In this document: in pieces, positions 1-8,062 of the stretch
Numbering within the stretch: position 1 is the first letter of the stretch
Layout: every line of letters starts with the position of its first letter
Assembly: GCA_029941485.1 (NCBI GenBank)
Contig: JAPYOZ010000027.1
Span: 1-14,133 of the forward strand
From: Gammaproteobacteria bacterium
Lineage (GTDB): Bacteria; Pseudomonadota; Gammaproteobacteria; PS1; Pseudothioglobaceae
DNA length: 14,133 nucleotides
Direction of reading: 5' to 3'
Notes under the pieces: model-generated
Database searches by the model: none
What the model saw: the letters and a program-made list of their open reading frames with translations, nothing else
Told to the model about the DNA's origin: nothing
Translations under genes and position numbers: made by a program

Positions 1-1414
1 ATCCTAGTTGCTGGTTTAATCGTGCAAAACTTCCTAGTGATGATAAGGTGGCTGAAGTGAGTACTGCACCGGCTGCTTTTGACCAGATTAGATTGTTTAA
101 ATTATTCGACACATCGATCTGTGCACTGTTAATAATGTAGTTGGTTTTTTTGTTGGCTAATGTGGTTTTTTCAATCCAGCGTGAGTGTGGTGGCTGTTCA
201 GGTTCATCTTTTTGTAATAGAGATGAAAGCAACCCTAAGATAGAAGACAGGTGTTGTTCACATTCTCCCAATGCATTGTTGATGGGATCAGAAATAGATT
301 TATCCACTATTTTTATTTTTAAATAATCAGTCCAAGATTCTTTTAAGGCCTCAAATTTAGTATGAATAGAGGCGATTGAAGTGAGCAGATTTTGGCATAT
401 TAATTGTATTTCTTGGTTGACAATACCTTGTTCAAAAAGATGAACATCTTCATCAAAGTCCAGTTCTTTTAACACTTGTACTAAATCATCTAAATAGCCA
501 TCAATTTGTTTAATGTCATTCTCTGGAGAATCTTGTTTGGTGATTTTGCACACTTGTTCGCTAATGCCTTGAGTTTGTCGTGTGCTGGTTTTAATGAACT
601 CGGTACCGGCACTTAGCGAGAAATGAGACAATGCTTTGGAGCTTAAGTGGTGCGCCTCATCAAAGATAAAGATGGATTCTTCCACATCCGGTAATACGGT
701 GTTACCAGTGTTTAGATCCGCCAAAATCAAATCGTGGTTGGCGACAATTACATCGGCTTTGGTGATTTTTTTTCTGGCTTTAAAAAAAGCGCAGTCGTTA
801 TAAAATTCACAACTTTTTGCCGTGCAAGTAAATCGATTGCAAGCCACTTTTGGCCATACAGAATGATCAGGTGTTTGATCTAAGTCGTCAATCTCACCAT
901 TCCATTTTTTATCAGAATAATTTTGTAACATCTCACTCAGTTGGTCAAGTTGGTATTTTCCAGGAGGAGTATCCCACAAGGTAGAGTTATCAAACAATGG
1001 GTTTTCTTGTGCGTTATCTTCAGCGAGGTTGACTAAATTACGAATACACACATAGCGCGATCTACCTTTAACCAAAGCGTATTCAAAATTAACTGAGCAG
1101 TATTTTTGTACTTCAGGAATGTCCTTATTAAGCAGTTGTTCTTGCAGAGCGACATTAGCACTAGATACAATTAGTTTGTGCTTATTGGCTTTTGCGATGG
1201 GAATTGCACTTAACAAGTAAGCCATGGTTTTACCGGTACCTGTTGGCGCCTCAACGCATAATATAGGGTTGCTGTTTGAATATTCTCCGACTAAGGTTTT
1301 AGAAATTTCGGCAATCATTTTATTTTGTGCATGGCGCATAACAAACCCAGGCATGGTTTTTTTAGCCGATTCAAACGATTGACGGATTTGAGTTTTTAGC
1401 TCGTCTGAGAGCAT
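1..1414 (-). CDS. dinG: ATP-dependent DNA helicase DinG (3' end truncated by window edge)
   Basis: This is a superfamily 2, XPD-like 5'-3' DNA helicase with an Fe-S cluster, which in E. coli unwinds R-loops, D-loops and forked DNA during repair. I translated it by hand from the ATG at 1414; 471 residues are visible and the frame runs off the left edge. Walker A (APTGTGKT) is at residues 56-63 and the DEAH box at 252-255. Four cysteines at 123, 197, 202 and 208 have the same C-x4-C-x5-C spacing as the E. coli DinG cluster ligands. A helicase SAT motif (TSATL) lies near residue 455. The N-terminus matches E. coli DinG almost without gaps. The start lies 4 bases after the ispB stop, so it is probably the third gene of a rlmE-ispB-dinG operon and translationally coupled. 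No Shine-Dalgarno is obvious. The paralogue YoaA is the alternative, but the cysteine spacing and N-terminus favour DinG. The C-terminal helicase motifs are outside the window. Confidence 0.93.
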   Translation of the reverse strand, partial: MLSDELKTQIRQSFESAKKTMPGFVMRHAQNKMIAEISKTLVGEYSNSNPILCVEAPTGTGKTMAYLLSAIPIAKANKHKLIVSSANVALQEQLLNKDIPEVQKYCSVNFEYALVKGRSRYVCIRNLVNLAEDNAQENPLFDNSTLWDTPPGKYQLDQLSEMLQNYSDKKWNGEIDDLDQTPDHSVWPKVACNRFTCTAKSCEFYNDCAFFKARKKITKADVIVANHDLILADLNTGNTVLPDVEESIFIFDEAHHLSSKALSHFSLSAGTEFIKTSTRQTQGISEQVCKITKQDSPENDIKQIDGYLDDLVQVLKELDFDEDVHLFEQGIVNQEIQLICQNLLTSIASIHTKFEALKESWTDYLKIKIVDKSISDPINNALGECEQHLSSILGLLSSLLQKDEPEQPPHSRWIEKTTLANKKTNYIINSAQIDVSNNLNNLIWSKAAGAVLTSATLSSLGSFARLNQQLG

Positions 1415-1418
1415 TAAC

Positions 1419-2390
1419 TTAGGATTTGCGTTGCAATGAAAGATCGCACAATAGGATCAGTGCATTTTTATAGTCGGATTCTTCTAAAGGGTCCAATGAT
1501 TTTTTGGCTAGGTCGGCTGATTCTTGTGCTTTATCGCGAGTGTATTCAAAAGCATTGACACTGTTTAAAATTTTAATCACTTCATTAATTTTGCTATTAT
1601 CAGCATTGTCGATGGCATTTTTTAATAATTCGTGTTCTTGTCCTAGAGTTCTTGAGAGTGCGCAAATCATTGGCAGAGTGGTTTTTCCTTCAGCAAGATC
1701 GTCGCCTACCTCTTTGCCCATGGTTTGCGCGTCTGACTCGTAGTCAAGAACGTCGTCAATAATTTGAAAAGCATTGCCTAAATGCAAGCCATAATCCTTG
1801 AGCGCTAATTCTTGTTTTTCATCAGCGTTGGACAAAATAGCGCCAATTTGTGTTGCTGCTTGGAAAAGGCAAGCAGTCTTGCGCTCAATGACATTAAAGT
1901 ATTCAGCTTCTGATAATTCTGAGTTTTGGCAATTAAGTAGTTGCAGGACTTCACCTTCAGCAATGCTGTTGGTGGTTTTAGACAGTATTTGCATAATACG
2001 CATAGAATCAGGCTCTACCATCATCTCGAATGCACGTGAATAGAGAAAATCACCCACTAAAACACTAGCGGCATTACCCCAAACTTCATTGGCAGTATCT
2101 TTACCACGACGTGTGTTAGATTCGTCAACAATGTCATCGTGTAATAGGGTGGCCGTGTGAATCAGTTCAATCACTACTGCCATTAGATGGTGATGGTTGC
2201 CTTTGTAGTTAGTGGCTCGCGCACAAAGCAACAGCAATAACGGACGCAAACGTTTTCCACCCGCATTAATGATGTAACTACTCATTTGATTGATCAGAGC
2301 GACATTGGAGCTTAGGCGCTTTATTAGTACTTTATCAGTATTTTTTAAGTCTGATTTGAGTAAGTTTTGAATATCAGTAAAATTATCCAT
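1419..2390 (-). CDS. ispB: Polyprenyl (probably octaprenyl) diphosphate synthase
   Basis: This 323-residue trans-prenyltransferase extends farnesyl diphosphate with isopentenyl diphosphate units to make the side chain of ubiquinone or menaquinone in the cytoplasm. The first aspartate-rich motif (DDIVD, residues 85-89) and the second (DDVLD, 212-216) bind magnesium and the allylic diphosphate. The GGKRLRP motif (44-50) binds isopentenyl diphosphate. The length equals that of E. coli IspB (323), and the absence of a bulky residue just before the first motif fits a long-chain product. Chain length (C40 or other) cannot be settled from sequence alone. The gene starts 6 bases after the rlmE stop and ends 4 bases before dinG, so the three look co-transcribed. 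In E. coli ispB lies elsewhere, beside rplU-rpmA on the opposite strand, so the arrangement differs. No clear Shine-Dalgarno precedes the ATG, suggesting coupling to rlmE translation. Confidence 0.93.
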   Translation of the reverse strand: MDNFTDIQNLLKSDLKNTDKVLIKRLSSNVALINQMSSYIINAGGKRLRPLLLLLCARATNYKGNHHHLMAVVIELIHTATLLHDDIVDESNTRRGKDTANEVWGNAASVLVGDFLYSRAFEMMVEPDSMRIMQILSKTTNSIAEGEVLQLLNCQNSELSEAEYFNVIERKTACLFQAATQIGAILSNADEKQELALKDYGLHLGNAFQIIDDVLDYESDAQTMGKEVGDDLAEGKTTLPMICALSRTLGQEHELLKNAIDNADNSKINEVIKILNSVNAFEYTRDKAQESADLAKKSLDPLEESDYKNALILLCDLSLQRKS

Positions 2391-2396
2391 AAGGGG

Positions 2397-3014
2397 TTAT
2401 TTTAGCGTATTTGCCAAAAGATATACTTCTTTAGATCTGGCTCTTGAAGCTTTTGGTTTACGAATGGTGACTTTAACAAATGCCTCTCGACAAGCCTTAA
2501 CAAACCCATCAAACCCATCGCCTTGAAAGACTTTAATAAAGAAAGTGCCTTTAGGCGTGAGTGTTTTGATTGCCATATCAAGTGCAAGTTCACACAAGTG
2601 CATTGATTTTGGAATATCAACGGAAAGTTGACCACTCATGTTTGGAGCCATGTCTGATAGTACCACATCCATTTTATGGCCTTTGGTTAATTCTAGTAGC
2701 TCTTTATAAACTGAGTCTTGTGTGAAATCGCCACACAAAAATTCCACGTTAGGGATGGGTTCAATATTAAGAATATCACTGGCAATCACTTGCCCTGATT
2801 TGCCGACCATTTTAATAGCTATTTGGCTCCACCCACCAGGCGCTGCACCTAAGTCAAGTACACGAGAACCAGATTTGATAAATTTATCTTTATCAACAAC
2901 CTCAGTCAGTTTATAAACAGCACGTGAGCGATAGCCTTCTTTTTGCGCTTTTTTTACATATTCATCACTCAGATGTTCACTCATCCAGCGACCAGAGCTG
3001 CTTTTTTTACCCAT
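2397..3014 (-). CDS. rlmE: 23S rRNA (uridine-2552) 2'-O-methyltransferase RlmE (FtsJ/RrmJ)
   Basis: RlmE methylates the 2'-O of U2552 in the A-loop of 23S rRNA, using S-adenosylmethionine, at a late step of 50S assembly. The protein is 205 residues, close to E. coli RrmJ (209). The SAM-binding glycine-rich loop GAAPGGWSQ is at residues 56-64. The catalytic K-D-K-E tetrad is complete: K35, D121 (in LSDMAPN), K161 (in FIKVFQG) and E196 (in SKEVYLL). In E. coli the gene is followed by ftsH; here ispB and dinG follow instead, with only a 6-base gap. It is the first gene of this minus-strand operon and is divergent from typA across an 82-base region holding a possible -10 box (TATAAT). The start is the ATG at 3014, matching the family's short basic N-terminus. 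Confidence 0.95.
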   Translation of the reverse strand: MGKKSSSGRWMSEHLSDEYVKKAQKEGYRSRAVYKLTEVVDKDKFIKSGSRVLDLGAAPGGWSQIAIKMVGKSGQVIASDILNIEPIPNVEFLCGDFTQDSVYKELLELTKGHKMDVVLSDMAPNMSGQLSVDIPKSMHLCELALDMAIKTLTPKGTFFIKVFQGDGFDGFVKACREAFVKVTIRKPKASRARSKEVYLLANTLK

Positions 3015-3096
3015 GAATAGTTATATCAATAATTTCTAATATTATAGGGGACTTAGGGGATAATAGTGTCTTTTTCGCGCTTACTCTTCATTGTAC
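3015..3096. promoter_or_regulatory. Divergent promoter region between rlmE and typA, with a TAGGGGA direct repeat
   Basis: This 82-base gap must contain the promoters for the rlmE-ispB-dinG operon and for typA. On the minus strand a perfect TATAAT lies at 3041-3046, 26 bases before the rlmE ATG; I find no good -35 at normal spacing. On the plus strand GATAAT lies at 3059-3064, giving a possible typA leader of about 25 bases. The heptamer TAGGGGA occurs twice, at 3045-3051 and 3054-3060, separated by CT. The repeats sit between and overlap both candidate -10 boxes, so they could be a binding site, but no regulator is recognised. Promoter assignments are by eye. Confidence 0.35.
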
Positions 3097-4917
3097 ATGA
3101 ATACCAAACTTAGAAATATCGCCATTATTGCCCATGTTGACCATGGCAAAACCACCTTAGTTGATAAACTACTTGAGCAGTCTCAAACTTTTGACGATCG
3201 CTTTGAATCAACTGATCGTATGATGGATTCAAACGATTTGGAAAAAGAGCGTGGTATCACTATTAGCTCAAAAAACACAGCGATTAAGTGGAACGATTAT
3301 CGCATTAATATTGTCGATACTCCAGGACACGCCGATTTTGGTGGCGAGGTGGAACGCGTACTGTCTATGGTAGACTCGGTACTTCTATTGGTGGATGCGC
3401 AAGAAGGGCCAATGCCACAAACGCGTTTTGTGACTAAGAAAGCGTTTGACCAAGGCCTTAATCCTATTGTTGTGATTAATAAAATTGATAAAGATGCAGC
3501 ACGCCCTGATTGGGTAATCGACCAAGTGTTCGATTTATTTGACCAACTCGGTGCCACAGACGAGCAGTTGGATTTTCCAATTATTTATGCATCAAGTATT
3601 AATGGTTATGCCTCACTTGACGACGATGTGCGTGAGGGCGACATGACACCAATGTTTGAAACCATTGTTAAAAATGTAGCCGCACCAGACGTTGATGTTA
3701 ATGCACCATTACAAATGCAAATTACTGCGCTCGATTATTCATCATTCGTGGGTGCAATTGGTATCGGTCGTATTACTCGTGGTACGATTAAGAAAAATAT
3801 GCAAGTCGTTGTAGTGGATACACAAGGCAATCAGCGTAAGGCAAAAATCGCCAATTTACAAGGTTTTCTTGGTTTGGATAAAATGGATACCATCAGTGCT
3901 GAAGCGGGTGATATTGCTGCGATTATTGGCATTGAAGGCATTTCCATTTCAGACACTATTTGTGATCCAGAAACCATTGAAGCGTTACCACCATTGAGCG
4001 TGGATGAGCCAACCGTATCAATGGCATTCCGTGTGAACGATTCCCCATTCGCAGGCCAAGATGGAAAATACATCACCTCTAGAAACATTCGTGATCGTTT
4101 GGATAAAGAACTGATTTATAACGTTGCTCTGCGTGTTGAGAACACTGGCGATCCGTCTGAGTTTATCGTGAGTGGTCGCGGTGAATTGCACTTATCGATT
4201 TTAATTGAAACCATGCGTCGTGAAGGCTTTGAGTTGGCTGTGGGTCGACCACAAGTAATTTTAAAAGAAATTGATGGTGTGGTTTGTGAGCCATTTGAGG
4301 ATTTGAGTGTGGACGTTGAAACACAACACCAAGGCACCGTCATGGAAAAACTCGGTGAACGTAAAGCTGAATTAACCAATATGATGCCTGATGGCAATGG
4401 CAGGGTAAAGCTTGACTTTAGTATTCCAGCACGAGGACTGATTGGTTTTAGAACGGATTTTTTAACTGCAACCACAGGTACAGGGTTAATGAATTCTACT
4501 TTTGATGCGTACAAGCCACAAAAGCCAGGAGAGATTGGACAGCGTTCTAATGGCTCATTAATTTCAATGAATCAAGGGAAAGCCGTGGCTTATGCAATTT
4601 TTAATTTGCAAAAGAGTGGTAAGTTTTTTGTCGAGCACAATACCGATGTTTATGGGGGTATGGTTGTTGGTATTCATACTCGTGATAAAGATTTAGTGGT
4701 TAATGTAATGAAAGGTAAGCAACTGACTAATGTGCGTGCATCAGGCACGGATGAAGCGGTGGTATTAACACCTGCCATTAAGTTAGATCTTGAACAAGCT
4801 TTGGAATTTATTGATGACGATGAGTTGGTGGAAGTAACACCGCACAACATTCGTATTCGTAAGCGTCTACTGAGTGAGACTGAACGCAAAAGAGCACGTA
4901 ACAAAAAATCTGATTAA
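3097..4917 (+). CDS. typA: Ribosome-associated GTPase TypA/BipA
   Basis: BipA is a translational GTPase of the EF-G/LepA family that binds the ribosome and supports 50S assembly and growth under stress, notably cold. The start at ATG 3097 gives 606 residues beginning MNTKLRNIAII, which aligns directly with E. coli BipA; the upstream in-frame TTG at 3091 would add only two residues. GTPase motifs are all present: G1 AHVDHGKTT (residues 12-20), switch I RGITI (52-56), G3 DTPGH (74-78), G4 NKID (128-131) and a G5-like AS-S stretch near 165. Then come the beta-barrel domain II, the EF-G-like domains III and V, and the BipA-specific C-terminal domain, including the near-invariant RASGTDEA and EFIDDDELVEVTP segments. 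There is no obvious Shine-Dalgarno. It appears to be a single-gene unit, divergent from rlmE and followed by a weak hairpin and a separate promoter. Confidence 0.97.
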   Translation: MNTKLRNIAIIAHVDHGKTTLVDKLLEQSQTFDDRFESTDRMMDSNDLEKERGITISSKNTAIKWNDYRINIVDTPGHADFGGEVERVLSMVDSVLLLVDAQEGPMPQTRFVTKKAFDQGLNPIVVINKIDKDAARPDWVIDQVFDLFDQLGATDEQLDFPIIYASSINGYASLDDDVREGDMTPMFETIVKNVAAPDVDVNAPLQMQITALDYSSFVGAIGIGRITRGTIKKNMQVVVVDTQGNQRKAKIANLQGFLGLDKMDTISAEAGDIAAIIGIEGISISDTICDPETIEALPPLSVDEPTVSMAFRVNDSPFAGQDGKYITSRNIRDRLDKELIYNVALRVENTGDPSEFIVSGRGELHLSILIETMRREGFELAVGRPQVILKEIDGVVCEPFEDLSVDVETQHQGTVMEKLGERKAELTNMMPDGNGRVKLDFSIPARGLIGFRTDFLTATTGTGLMNSTFDAYKPQKPGEIGQRSNGSLISMNQGKAVAYAIFNLQKSGKFFVEHNTDVYGGMVVGIHTRDKDLVVNVMKGKQLTNVRASGTDEAVVLTPAIKLDLEQALEFIDDDELVEVTPHNIRIRKRLLSETERKRARNKKSD

Positions 4918-4937
4918 GACTTAATAGCATTAAGTTT
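4917..4937 (+). terminator. Weak AT-rich hairpin after typA
   Basis: CTTAAT (4920-4925) and ATTAAG (4929-4934) form a perfect inverted repeat around a three-base loop, extendable by an A-T pair, a G-T pair and another A-T pair. It starts at the typA stop codon. No run of T follows directly, so it is at best a weak terminator or a 3'-end stabilising hairpin. Confidence 0.25.
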
Positions 4938-4961
4938 GCCTCTACTTTAGGGTTTATCCTT

Positions 4962-4970
4962 TGGTATACT
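4962..4970 (+). promoter_or_regulatory. Extended -10 promoter for the RND transporter gene
   Basis: TGG followed directly by TATACT (4965-4970) matches the extended -10 form TGnTATAAT with one mismatch. It lies 27 bases before the ATG at 4998, so transcription would begin near 4977. The best -35-like element, TTGCCT at 4936-4941, is 23 bases away and too distant, which is consistent with an extended -10 promoter that does not need one. The assignment is by eye. Confidence 0.45.
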
Positions 4971-4997
4971 TCTCTCATATTATCTCTATGAGTGCTT

Positions 4998-7900
4998 ATG
5001 CACAGTATTCTTAATTTTTTCGTTCAACAAAAAAAGTTGGCATTGGTTTTTACCATTAGTGTGATTGCTGTTGGTTTGTTAACTTTGAACAACATCCAAA
5101 GAGATCAATTTCCTAGCGTTGATTTTGAGGTCATGAGTATTGTGACTAGCTATCCTGGCGCCTCCCCAGAAGATGTAGAGCAAAACGTAACCAATCTCAT
5201 TGAAGATGAATTAAGCAACGTATCAGGTATTGATAAATTTACCTCAGTTTCCCGAGAGGGGAGCTCAAATATTGTTGTTACTTTGTCTCAAGACGTTAGT
5301 GACATAGACACGTTAAAGCAAGACATTCGCAACGCAGTTAATCGTATTAAGTCATTACCAAAAGAAGTGGTTGATTTGCCCAATGTTCGGGATCAAAAAA
5401 TCTCAATAAAAAGCGTTATTAAAATCAGTATCGGCTCTAAAGACTTGTCTTATGCCCAATTAAGAGACGTAGTTGATTCCGTTGCTAATTCCATTGAGAT
5501 GGTTGACGGCGTTTCTGAAGTGGTTAAAGAGGGTTATTTAGACAAAGAGATACAAATTAGAATTAATCCTGAAAAGTTATACTTGCATAAGCTTTCTTTA
5601 CCACAGGTGATGGATGCAATTGACAAGCGCAATAGGCGTTATACCATTGGTAACAACCATAACGAGACAAACGAAAAAACCATTGTTGTCTTAGCAAAAT
5701 TTGATCAGGCACAACAGGTTGGTGATGTTATTGTGAAATCAACATTTGAAGGCCCTATTGTGCGCCTAAAAGACATTGCAAACATTAGTAGTGGTAATGT
5801 TGAAGAAAAATCAATCGTCCGTGTTAATAGCAAGAAGGGCTTTATTTTACGTGTGCGCAAACAAGAGCAGGCCGATGTGATTACCACGGTTGATTTAGTA
5901 AAAGAAAAAATCACCGAACTTAATACTAAGTACGACAATCAATTGCAAATTTTTTATTCTTCTGATTTGTCCAAGTATGTACGCAATCGCCTAAAAATTG
6001 TTACTAATAATGGCATGATGGGCTTGGTACTGGTGTTGATTGTGCTCGGTGCATTTTTATCCTTTAAAACTGCTTTTTGGGTGGCGGTCAGTCTGCCCGT
6101 TAGCTTGCTCGGTACCGTTGCCTTATTGGGTGCAACGGGAGAGACCATTAACCTTGTGTCGCTTGCAGCCATGATATTAGTTTTGGGTATTGTGGTCGAT
6201 GATTCAATTATTGTTGCTGAGAGTATTCATCATTACAAACAACTGGGTGAAGATAGGTTTGAGTCTGCTATACACGGTTTTAAACGTGTCATCATGCCAG
6301 TTGTAACCACTATTCTGACTACCATTTTAGCTTTTTCATCCATGTTTTTAATGGAAGGCACCATGGGTAAATTCATTTATGTGATTCCAATTGTTGTAAT
6401 TTTTGCTTTAATCCTTTCATTTTTAGAAGTGTCACTGGCACTACCGGCGCATTTAGCCGGTTCTCATGAAAAAGGAAAAACCAGAACTTGGTTTAAGAGT
6501 GTTGAACAATGGTTTGAAGGTTTTTTAAAGACAATGCTCAAGTGGCGATATGTTGTTGTGGCTGTGTTTACATTAATGTTGGCTTTTTCATTGTATTTTG
6601 CAAAAACACAAATGAAGTTTGTGCTTTTCCCAGCAGTAGGCGTTGACACCATTAGCGCAAGATTAGAAATGGGCATTGGTAGCTCACTGCATAATACTGA
6701 GTTAGTTGCTAAAAATGTTGAGACTTTAATAGCAGAGGTGGTTGGTTCTGATCTTGAATCCATCACCACAGACGTCGGTAAGTACTTTACCAATAAGGCA
6801 AAGTTTACCATTGCGCTTACACCTTCCAGTGAAAGAAAGCAGACCTCTAAAGCATTATTAAAGCAACTTAAATCAAGATCGAAAGAAATCACTGCTGCAG
6901 AAAAGCTAAAGTTTTCTATTCATAGGCCCGGTCCGCCACAAGGAGAAGATATTGAAATCAATTTGGTGGGTAATGATAACTTTCAAAGAAAAGCAGCAGC
7001 GGATAAATTAGAAGAAATACTCTTATCAATTAATGGACTTGATAATATTAATCGTGATGATGAGCCGGGAAAAATTCGTATAGAGGTAGTGCTTGATTTT
7101 GAGAAAATGGCTCGATTAAACGTGGATTTTTTAACCGTTAACCAATATTTAAAAACCGCATTTACAGGTATTGATGTGACCAATATTCGTGATGGACAAA
7201 ACGATGTTAATTTTAGAATTTATCTTGGAGATGCTCAAAATTCAGAAATGTTCATTGAATCTTTAAAAGTTAACAATCGCAAAGGGCATTTGATACCAAT
7301 TTCACAGTTTTCAAACATCAGGGAGATCCGTGGCGAACCAAATTTTAACCACTTTAACGCTCAGCGATCAACCTTGTTAAGCGGTAGTATTGACGATGAA
7401 ATTACAACAACTACGCTTGTTATGGCTAAGGCGTTAGAACGGCTGGATTTATCAAATAACTTCCCTAAAGTTAGGGTTATTAGTGAGGGTGGAGCCAAAG
7501 AGGCAACGAAGTCGATGGACAGTTTTAAAAAAGCCTTTGTCATGGCAGTTTTTGGAATTTTCTTATTGTTGGTTTTATTGTTTAATTCTTATACTCAACC
7601 AGTCCTTGTACTTAGCGCCATTCCTTTTTCCGTCATTGGTGTGATTTGGGCATTTTTTCTGCACGGCGAAACACTTAGTTTTTTTGCAATTTTAGGCACA
7701 CTGGCTTTGGTGGGGGTGATTGTGAATGATTCTTTAGTATTGGTCTCGCACCTTAATTATCTAAAAGCAAAAATCGTGGATAAAACCACCTCAGCGCATG
7801 AGTTCATTATTCAAGGTGCTAAAGATCGTTTACGAGCTGTTGTGTTAACCACACTGACTACCCTAGCAGGAGTCATTCCTTTGGCTTATGGTATTGGTGG

Positions 7901-8048
7901 TACGGATTATATTTTGCAGCCCATGGCGCTATCATTAGGTTATGGATTGTTGTTCGGCACAGTAATGACTTTGGTATTGTTACCGTGTTTGTATTTAATG
8001 AATCATGAATTTGTAAACTGGGTTAAGAGTTTTAAAAAAATTACTTAA
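4998..8048 (+). CDS. RND-family efflux transporter permease (AcrB/HAE1-like), orphan
   Basis: This 1016-residue inner-membrane protein has the usual length and two-fold repeat of resistance-nodulation-division exporters, which use the proton gradient to expel drugs, lipophilic compounds or other solutes. TM1 lies at about residues 12-30, followed by a large periplasmic pore/docking domain, then TM2-TM6 from about 337. TM7 is near 520, a second periplasmic domain follows, and TM8-TM12 fill the last ~170 residues. The TM4 aspartate pair of the proton relay is present (VVDDS, D401-D402). At the place of the TM10 lysine of AcrB (K940) my alignment puts N920, within NDSLVLVSHLN; many HAE1 relatives with an NDSLVLV motif share this. 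No membrane-fusion or outer-membrane partner is encoded next to it, so partners must be elsewhere or it works alone. Substrate is unknown. ATG 4998 is preferred over the in-frame GTG 4992. Its stop codon overlaps that of the convergent gene. Confidence 0.9.
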   Translation: MHSILNFFVQQKKLALVFTISVIAVGLLTLNNIQRDQFPSVDFEVMSIVTSYPGASPEDVEQNVTNLIEDELSNVSGIDKFTSVSREGSSNIVVTLSQDVSDIDTLKQDIRNAVNRIKSLPKEVVDLPNVRDQKISIKSVIKISIGSKDLSYAQLRDVVDSVANSIEMVDGVSEVVKEGYLDKEIQIRINPEKLYLHKLSLPQVMDAIDKRNRRYTIGNNHNETNEKTIVVLAKFDQAQQVGDVIVKSTFEGPIVRLKDIANISSGNVEEKSIVRVNSKKGFILRVRKQEQADVITTVDLVKEKITELNTKYDNQLQIFYSSDLSKYVRNRLKIVTNNGMMGLVLVLIVLGAFLSFKTAFWVAVSLPVSLLGTVALLGATGETINLVSLAAMILVLGIVVDDSIIVAESIHHYKQLGEDRFESAIHGFKRVIMPVVTTILTTILAFSSMFLMEGTMGKFIYVIPIVVIFALILSFLEVSLALPAHLAGSHEKGKTRTWFKSVEQWFEGFLKTMLKWRYVVVAVFTLMLAFSLYFAKTQMKFVLFPAVGVDTISARLEMGIGSSLHNTELVAKNVETLIAEVVGSDLESITTDVGKYFTNKAKFTIALTPSSERKQTSKALLKQLKSRSKEITAAEKLKFSIHRPGPPQGEDIEINLVGNDNFQRKAAADKLEEILLSINGLDNINRDDEPGKIRIEVVLDFEKMARLNVDFLTVNQYLKTAFTGIDVTNIRDGQNDVNFRIYLGDAQNSEMFIESLKVNNRKGHLIPISQFSNIREIRGEPNFNHFNAQRSTLLSGSIDDEITTTTLVMAKALERLDLSNNFPKVRVISEGGAKEATKSMDSFKKAFVMAVFGIFLLLVLLFNSYTQPVLVLSAIPFSVIGVIWAFFLHGETLSFFAILGTLALVGVIVNDSLVLVSHLNYLKAKIVDKTTSAHEFIIQGAKDRLRAVVLTTLTTLAGVIPLAYGIGGTDYILQPMALSLGYGLLFGTVMTLVLLPCLYLMNHEFVNWVKSFKKIT

Positions 8049-8062
8049 GGCTTTAGAGTAAT
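8034..8062 (-). terminator. Possible intrinsic terminator of the DUF255 gene, inside the convergent gene ends
   Basis: Read on the minus strand, ATTACT (8062-8057) pairs with AGTAAT (8045-8040), with one bulged C, then TAA pairs with TTA around the loop AGCC. A run of six T follows (8039-8034). The stem is AT-rich and contains the stop codon, so a terminating ribosome would interfere; strength is therefore doubtful. On the plus strand the same stem is followed only by GTTTGTT. Confidence 0.35.

Noticed and set aside
141..326. Short plus-strand open frame of 61 codons
   Set aside because: It lies wholly inside the minus-strand dinG frame, which is supported by Walker A, DEAH and the cysteine cluster; the short frame shows no recognisable motif.
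2402..2635. Minus-strand open frame of 77 codons within rlmE
   Set aside because: It is an alternative reading frame under the catalytic half of RlmE, whose K-D-K-E tetrad is intact; no independent support.
3091..3096. TTG at 3091 as the typA start
   Set aside because: It adds only two residues before the ATG at 3097, and the ATG start aligns with the known BipA N-terminus.
4116..4514. Minus-strand open frame of 132 codons under typA
   Set aside because: It is antisense to highly conserved BipA sequence and has no family features or ribosome binding site.
4992..4997. GTG at 4992 as the RND start
   Set aside because: It adds only Met-Leu before the ATG at 4998; the ATG gives the usual short N-terminal stretch before TM1. 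It cannot be excluded.
6464..6892. Minus-strand open frame of 142 codons under the RND gene
   Set aside because: It is a shadow of the RND coding frame, with composition expected from antisense reading and no motif.
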